Source: RCIO01 sp035555795 (lineage in GTDB: Bacteria > Pseudomonadota > Alphaproteobacteria > Rhizobiales > Rhizobiaceae). From it: 64,000 nt of DNA. Both the position numbers and the translations under genes were made by a program. Below the pieces are notes generated by a model. It was not told the origin of the DNA. It searched no databases and saw only the letters and a list, made by a program, of their open reading frames with translations. Shown in pieces: positions 60,446 through 64,000 of this stretch (the stretch's first letter is position 1; every line of letters begins with the position of its first letter). The DNA lies in the NCBI GenBank assembly GCA_035555795.1, contig DATMGE010000039.1:1-64000 (forward strand). The letters are read 5' to 3'.

Positions 60446-61375
60446 ATGCCAGCCATCATCCAGATCGCCGACCTCGTGAAGCGGTACAAGGGCGGCTTCG
60501 AGGCGCTCAAGGGCGTGTCGCTCGACATTGCCGCCGGCGAAATCCTCGCCCTTCTCGGCCCCAACGGCGCCGGCAAGACGACGCTGATTTCCATCGTCTG
60601 CGGCATAGTCAACGCCACGTCCGGCAGCGTGCGCGTGGCCGGCCACGACATCGTGCACGACTACCGCGCGGCGCGCGAGATGATCGGTCTGGTGCCGCAG
60701 GAAATGCATGTGGACGGCTTCGAATCGGTCTGGACCTCGGTATCATTCAGCCGCGGCCTGTTCGGCAAGAAGCGCGACGACGCCAAGGTCGAGGAGGTGC
60801 TGCGCTCGCTTTCACTCTTCGACAAGAGAAACGAGAAGATCATCACGCTCTCCGGCGGCATGAAGCGGCGCGTCATGATCGCCAAGGCGCTGGTGCACGA
60901 ACCACGCATCCTCTTCCTTGACGAGCCTACGGCGGGCGTCGATGTCGAATTGCGCAAGGACATGTGGGAACTCATCCGCCGGCTCAACCGCTCGGGCGTG
61001 ACCATCATCCTGACGACCCACTATATCGAGGAAGCGGAGGAGATCGCCGACCGCGTCGGCGTCATCAACCGGGGCGAGATGCTGCTGGTCGAGCCGAAGA
61101 CCGAGCTGATGCGCAAGCTGGGCGAGAAGCGGCTGACGATCGACCTGGCCGAACCGCTGGAGGCGATCCCCGAGCAGTTTGCGAGCTACGGTCTTGCAGT
61201 CGGCGAGGACCGCCAATCGCTGCACTATACCTACGACACCAATGCAGACCGCACCGGCATCCCCACCCTGCTGTCGGAACTGTCGCGCAGCGGCATCCGC
61301 ATCCGCGATATCTCCACCCACCAGAGCTCGCTGGAAGAGATCTTCGTCCGCCTCGTGCAGGAGAATGCGCAATGA
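60446..61375 (+). CDS. ABC-2 type exporter ATP-binding protein
   Basis: The 309-residue ATPase has Walker A GPNGAGKTT, the signature LSGGMKRRVMIAKAL, Walker B ILFLDEPTAGVD and the H-loop LTTHYIEEAEE. It also has a C-terminal extension (about 220-309) typical of YadG/DrrA-like exporters. The substrate may be a drug, lipid or polysaccharide. ATG 60446 is used; the ORF extends 30 residues further upstream in a non-family region. It overlaps the permease gene by four bases. Confidence 0.9.
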   Translation: MPAIIQIADLVKRYKGGFEALKGVSLDIAAGEILALLGPNGAGKTTLISIVCGIVNATSGSVRVAGHDIVHDYRAAREMIGLVPQEMHVDGFESVWTSVSFSRGLFGKKRDDAKVEEVLRSLSLFDKRNEKIITLSGGMKRRVMIAKALVHEPRILFLDEPTAGVDVELRKDMWELIRRLNRSGVTIILTTHYIEEAEEIADRVGVINRGEMLLVEPKTELMRKLGEKRLTIDLAEPLEAIPEQFASYGLAVGEDRQSLHYTYDTNADRTGIPTLLSELSRSGIRIRDISTHQSSLEEIFVRLVQENAQ

Positions 61376-62133
61376 ATCTGCGAGCGATTGCCGCCATCTA
61401 CCGGTTCGAAATGGCGCGCTGGTGGCGGACCCTGCTGCAAAGCATCGTCTCGCCGGTGCTGTCGACCGCGCTCTATTTCGTCGTCTTCGGCGGCGCGATC
61501 GGCTCGCGCATGCAGGATGTCGAGGGCCTGCCCTACGGCGCCTTCATCGTGCCGGGCCTGATCATGCTCACCATGATCACGCAGGGCATTTCAGTCGGCT
61601 CCTTCGGTATCTATTTCCCCAAATTCATCGGCACCATCTACGAGATCCTGTCGGCGCCCGTCTCCTATCTGGAGATCGTCGTCGGCTATGTGGGTGCGGC
61701 CGCCACCAAGTCGGTCATTCTGGGCCTGCTCATCCTCGGCACCTCGACCTTCTTCGTCTCGATCCACATCGCGCATCCGCTGTGGATGTTGTTCTTCCTC
61801 GTCCTGACCGGCGTCACCTTCAGCCTGTTCGGCTTCATCATCGGCATATGGGCCGACAATTTCGAGAAGCTGCAGCTGATCCCCATGATGGTCGTGATGC
61901 CGCTCGTCTTCCTCGGCGGCAGCTTCTATTCGGTAGATATGCTGCCGCCCTTCTGGCAGACGGTGAGCCACTTCAATCCGGTGCTCTACCTCGTCAGCGG
62001 GTTTCGCTGGAGCTTCTACGAGATCGCCGATGTGAGCCTCGGCGTCTCGGTGGCGGCGATCCTGCTGTTCCTCACGCTCTGCCTCGGCGCGATCTGGTGG
62101 ATTTTCAGGACCGGCTACCGGCTGAAGAACTGA
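61372..62133 (+). CDS. ABC-2 type exporter permease
   Basis: The 253-residue inner membrane protein has an N-terminal cytoplasmic helix, about six transmembrane helices (LLQSIVSPVLSTALYFVVFGG; GLIMLTMITQGISVGSFGIYF; SVILGLLILGTSTFFVSI) and the ABC-2 signature around GFRWSFYEIADVSLGVS. It resembles YadH-type exporters. The start overlaps the ATPase stop (ATGA). Confidence 0.92.
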   Translation: MNLRAIAAIYRFEMARWWRTLLQSIVSPVLSTALYFVVFGGAIGSRMQDVEGLPYGAFIVPGLIMLTMITQGISVGSFGIYFPKFIGTIYEILSAPVSYLEIVVGYVGAAATKSVILGLLILGTSTFFVSIHIAHPLWMLFFLVLTGVTFSLFGFIIGIWADNFEKLQLIPMMVVMPLVFLGGSFYSVDMLPPFWQTVSHFNPVLYLVSGFRWSFYEIADVSLGVSVAAILLFLTLCLGAIWWIFRTGYRLKN

Positions 62134-62141
62134 AGTCCCGT

Positions 62142-63677
62142 TCAGTGCGTCATCTGGAGGCTGGCGACGGCGGCCCCGATCTTCTTGAAGGTCGCTTCCA
62201 GCGTCGAGACGTCGTCGGTCGGATAGTAGTCCGACGGGTTCGAGGCGCATTTGCTGTAGAGCGTGCGGTTCGCGGCGGTGTCAGCGCCCAGCAGCACCGT
62301 GAAGACGCGCACATCCTGCGCCTTCAGCGCAGTGCAGACCGCAAGCGTATAGGTGTTCACATTGGTAAGCGCCGTGTTGCGGTTGGTCGATCCCATGCGG
62401 CCCTGGTCGACGAAGCTGTATGAGCCGTAGTCCGATTTGTTGATGCCCTCGCTGCTGGCGCCGAACACATTGTTCTCGCCATCGGTGAAGACCACGACCA
62501 CCTTGCTCACATCCTCCTGCTTGAAAGGCGAACCGCCTGTATAAGGCTCCTCCGGCGAAAGGACGCGCATGCCCCAGGCCAATCCCTCGGCGACATTGGT
62601 GCCCGAGCCGTTCCAGTAGATCATCTTGGCGATCTCCGCCTTGAGGGCGGCCATGTCGTCCGTCAGCGGCTGGATCGGCGTCGGGCAGGCATAGTTGGGC
62701 CCGTTGGTGAGCGACCCGACATTGTCGATCTTGTTATAGGTTGTCTTGTTGTATTTGCCCGTGGAACGCTGCTGGTCGAGCTGGCTTCCCGATGTCGTCT
62801 CGTCGAGATAGCTGTTGTTGAACTTGTCGCCCTTGTCGCCCGACACCTTGGCGGTACCGGGCTCGTCGGGTGCGAAATAGGGCACGAACAGCGTATCGGG
62901 CACCGCATTGTCGGGCGGCGCATCGTTCAGATTGTAGGGCGAGGGACGCGCCTCCACGCAGCCCTTCCAGGTCTGGCCGAGCCGGTCGAAAAGATCGAGA
63001 TGGTTCACGCGCTTGCCGCCTTCCAGCGCGAAATTGGCGCCGTGATAGGCGGCCTTCGCATCCCGGTCGATCCAGCTGTCCTTGAACTCCGCTCCCTTGA
63101 CATTGACCGCCGTGACGAACGGCACCAGCGCCGCCCGCACCTCGCGCTCATGCGTCTGGGCGGTTGCCAGAATATCCACCAGGGCGGTCGCCGCGCTGCG
63201 CAGGGATTTCATGCGGGCGTCGCCCATGGAGCCGGTATTGTCGAGCACCAGCGCCACTTCGAGCTTGTTGGTCGATTCGAACGCCTTGTTCTGCGCGCTG
63301 ACATAGCGCCCGCCGCCGAAGACGAAGGCGAAGTTCAGGTCCACTTCGCCCTTGGCCGTTGCGGTCGTGGTGATGTAGTTCAGGCCGCGGTCGATGCTCA
63401 GCCGCGCTTCGACGGTCTTGAAGTGACTGCGGTCGGCGAGGTTGGCGGAAAAATAGTCGCTGAAGACCTTCTGGCGGCTGTCGGCATCGTCGTCGATGCG
63501 CGAAGCGGCGAGGATCGCGGCGTCGAGGCTGTCCTGCAACTGCCGCTTGGCCTTGCTCATGGTTCCGATGTCGATGGCAAAGCCGATCGCGCCGAGAAGC
63601 AATGGCAGCGTGATCGCGATCGCCACGGCATAGGTTCCATCGCGTGACTGCCAGAAACTGCGCAAGCGCTGATACAT
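62142..63677 (-). CDS. TadG-like pilus assembly protein with von Willebrand A domain
   Basis: The 511-residue protein has a short N-terminal cytoplasmic part (QRLRSFWQSRDG) and a membrane helix YAVAIAITLPLLLGAIGFAIDIG (about 15-37) of the TadE/TadG kind. A von Willebrand A domain with a MIDAS-type VLDNTGSMGDAR (about 153-164) and a C-terminal part with VVVFTDGENN follow. In vWA proteins this metal site binds ligands. No tad pilus genes lie beside it. ATG 63677 gives the family start; a longer frame of 80 residues is not supported. Confidence 0.85.
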   Translation of the reverse strand: MYQRLRSFWQSRDGTYAVAIAITLPLLLGAIGFAIDIGTMSKAKRQLQDSLDAAILAASRIDDDADSRQKVFSDYFSANLADRSHFKTVEARLSIDRGLNYITTTATAKGEVDLNFAFVFGGGRYVSAQNKAFESTNKLEVALVLDNTGSMGDARMKSLRSAATALVDILATAQTHEREVRAALVPFVTAVNVKGAEFKDSWIDRDAKAAYHGANFALEGGKRVNHLDLFDRLGQTWKGCVEARPSPYNLNDAPPDNAVPDTLFVPYFAPDEPGTAKVSGDKGDKFNNSYLDETTSGSQLDQQRSTGKYNKTTYNKIDNVGSLTNGPNYACPTPIQPLTDDMAALKAEIAKMIYWNGSGTNVAEGLAWGMRVLSPEEPYTGGSPFKQEDVSKVVVVFTDGENNVFGASSEGINKSDYGSYSFVDQGRMGSTNRNTALTNVNTYTLAVCTALKAQDVRVFTVLLGADTAANRTLYSKCASNPSDYYPTDDVSTLEATFKKIGAAVASLQMTH

Positions 63678-64000
63678 CGTCGGTGCCCCAGCCAACGAAC
63701 GGTCCGGCAATATGGCACCAAACAATGAATCAGAGGTTTTCAACGATCCGATGATTTGACGGTGCCGAACTTGCCTTCGCCGCCCGTTATGTATATGAGC
63801 CGGCATCCGCTGGTCCGACTGGGGGCTGAACGGAGGGCCGAAGGCATGTCGCCTTCGCATGAAGCCGGAAGTGCTTCTGCCTCCCGTGTCTCCGCTCTCG
63901 ACCGTCTCGACATGCACCTTTCTTCCCTGCCCCGGCAGGTTTGCGAAGTGGCAGAGGCTTAGCCGTCGGGCCAGTGTGAATGAAGAAAGGCAAGGACATA
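63678..64000. other. Region upstream of the TadG-like gene (323 bp)
   Basis: I see no convincing gene. Short open frames are present on both strands but have no family-like sequence. It should hold the promoter of the TadG-like gene. The last bases contain AAGGCAAGGA, which could be the ribosome site of a gene that begins at or beyond the window edge. Confidence 0.5.

Overview
The window is GC-rich chromosomal DNA of an alphaproteobacterium. The most likely order is Hyphomicrobiales (Rhizobiales), near Phyllobacteriaceae or Brucellaceae. This placement is an inference. It rests on the gene orders purM-purN beside a CDP-alcohol phosphatidyltransferase, SDR-uvrC-pgsA-moaD-moaE, lptF-lptG-lptD-surA-pdxA-ksgA and gmk-yicC-mltG-fabF-acpP-fabG-fabD. 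It also rests on an Omp25/Omp31-type porin, Aap-type amino acid permeases and a rhizobial-type palindromic repeat upstream of a GST gene. There is no prophage, insertion sequence, CRISPR array, tRNA or rRNA that I can recognise.

Layout: 0-5.9 kb holds purine synthesis (purM, purN), a glycosyltransferase, rlmJ, a small secreted protein and an RNase T2 lipoprotein. 5.9-18.5 kb holds two GSTs, an outer-membrane barrel, a FolM/PTR1-like reductase overlapping uvrC, pgsA, molybdopterin synthase (moaD, moaE), a YbaY/META protein, a PAS-GGDEF-EAL protein, ndk, a DinB protein and an orphan flavoprotein disulfide reductase. 18.7-24.4 kb is an amino-acid uptake and catabolic unit on the minus strand: aapJ, aapQ, aapM, class V aminotransferase, RidA and a YheO-type regulator, with no ATPase gene. 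24.5-27.3 kb holds an ArsR regulator divergent from two small dimeric alpha/beta-barrel genes, a spermidine-synthase-like protein and a repeat-containing lipoprotein.

27.5-39.9 kb is the accessory highlight. An eight-gene minus-strand operon encodes a RutA-like flavin monooxygenase, a second LLM monooxygenase of the DszA/NtaA type, a SsuABC/TauABC-type importer with two paralogous binding proteins, a small barrel protein and a diverged asparaginase-fold protein. Next to it are a GntR/FCD regulator, two overlapping flavin reductases and a divergent MFS transporter. A strong promoter and a perfect inverted repeat lie in front of the operon. The genes fit oxidative breakdown of an imported nitrogen- or sulfur-containing organic molecule; the substrate is unknown.

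40-64 kb is core: an ABC-F ATPase, holC-pepA, the LPS export genes lptF-lptG-lptD with surA, pdxA, ksgA, chrA, gmk-yicC-mltG, the fatty acid synthesis block fabF-acpP-fabG-fabD, an ABC-2 exporter and a TadG-like von Willebrand A protein. Several short perfect palindromes sit at gene boundaries in this part and in the aap unit, and look regulatory.
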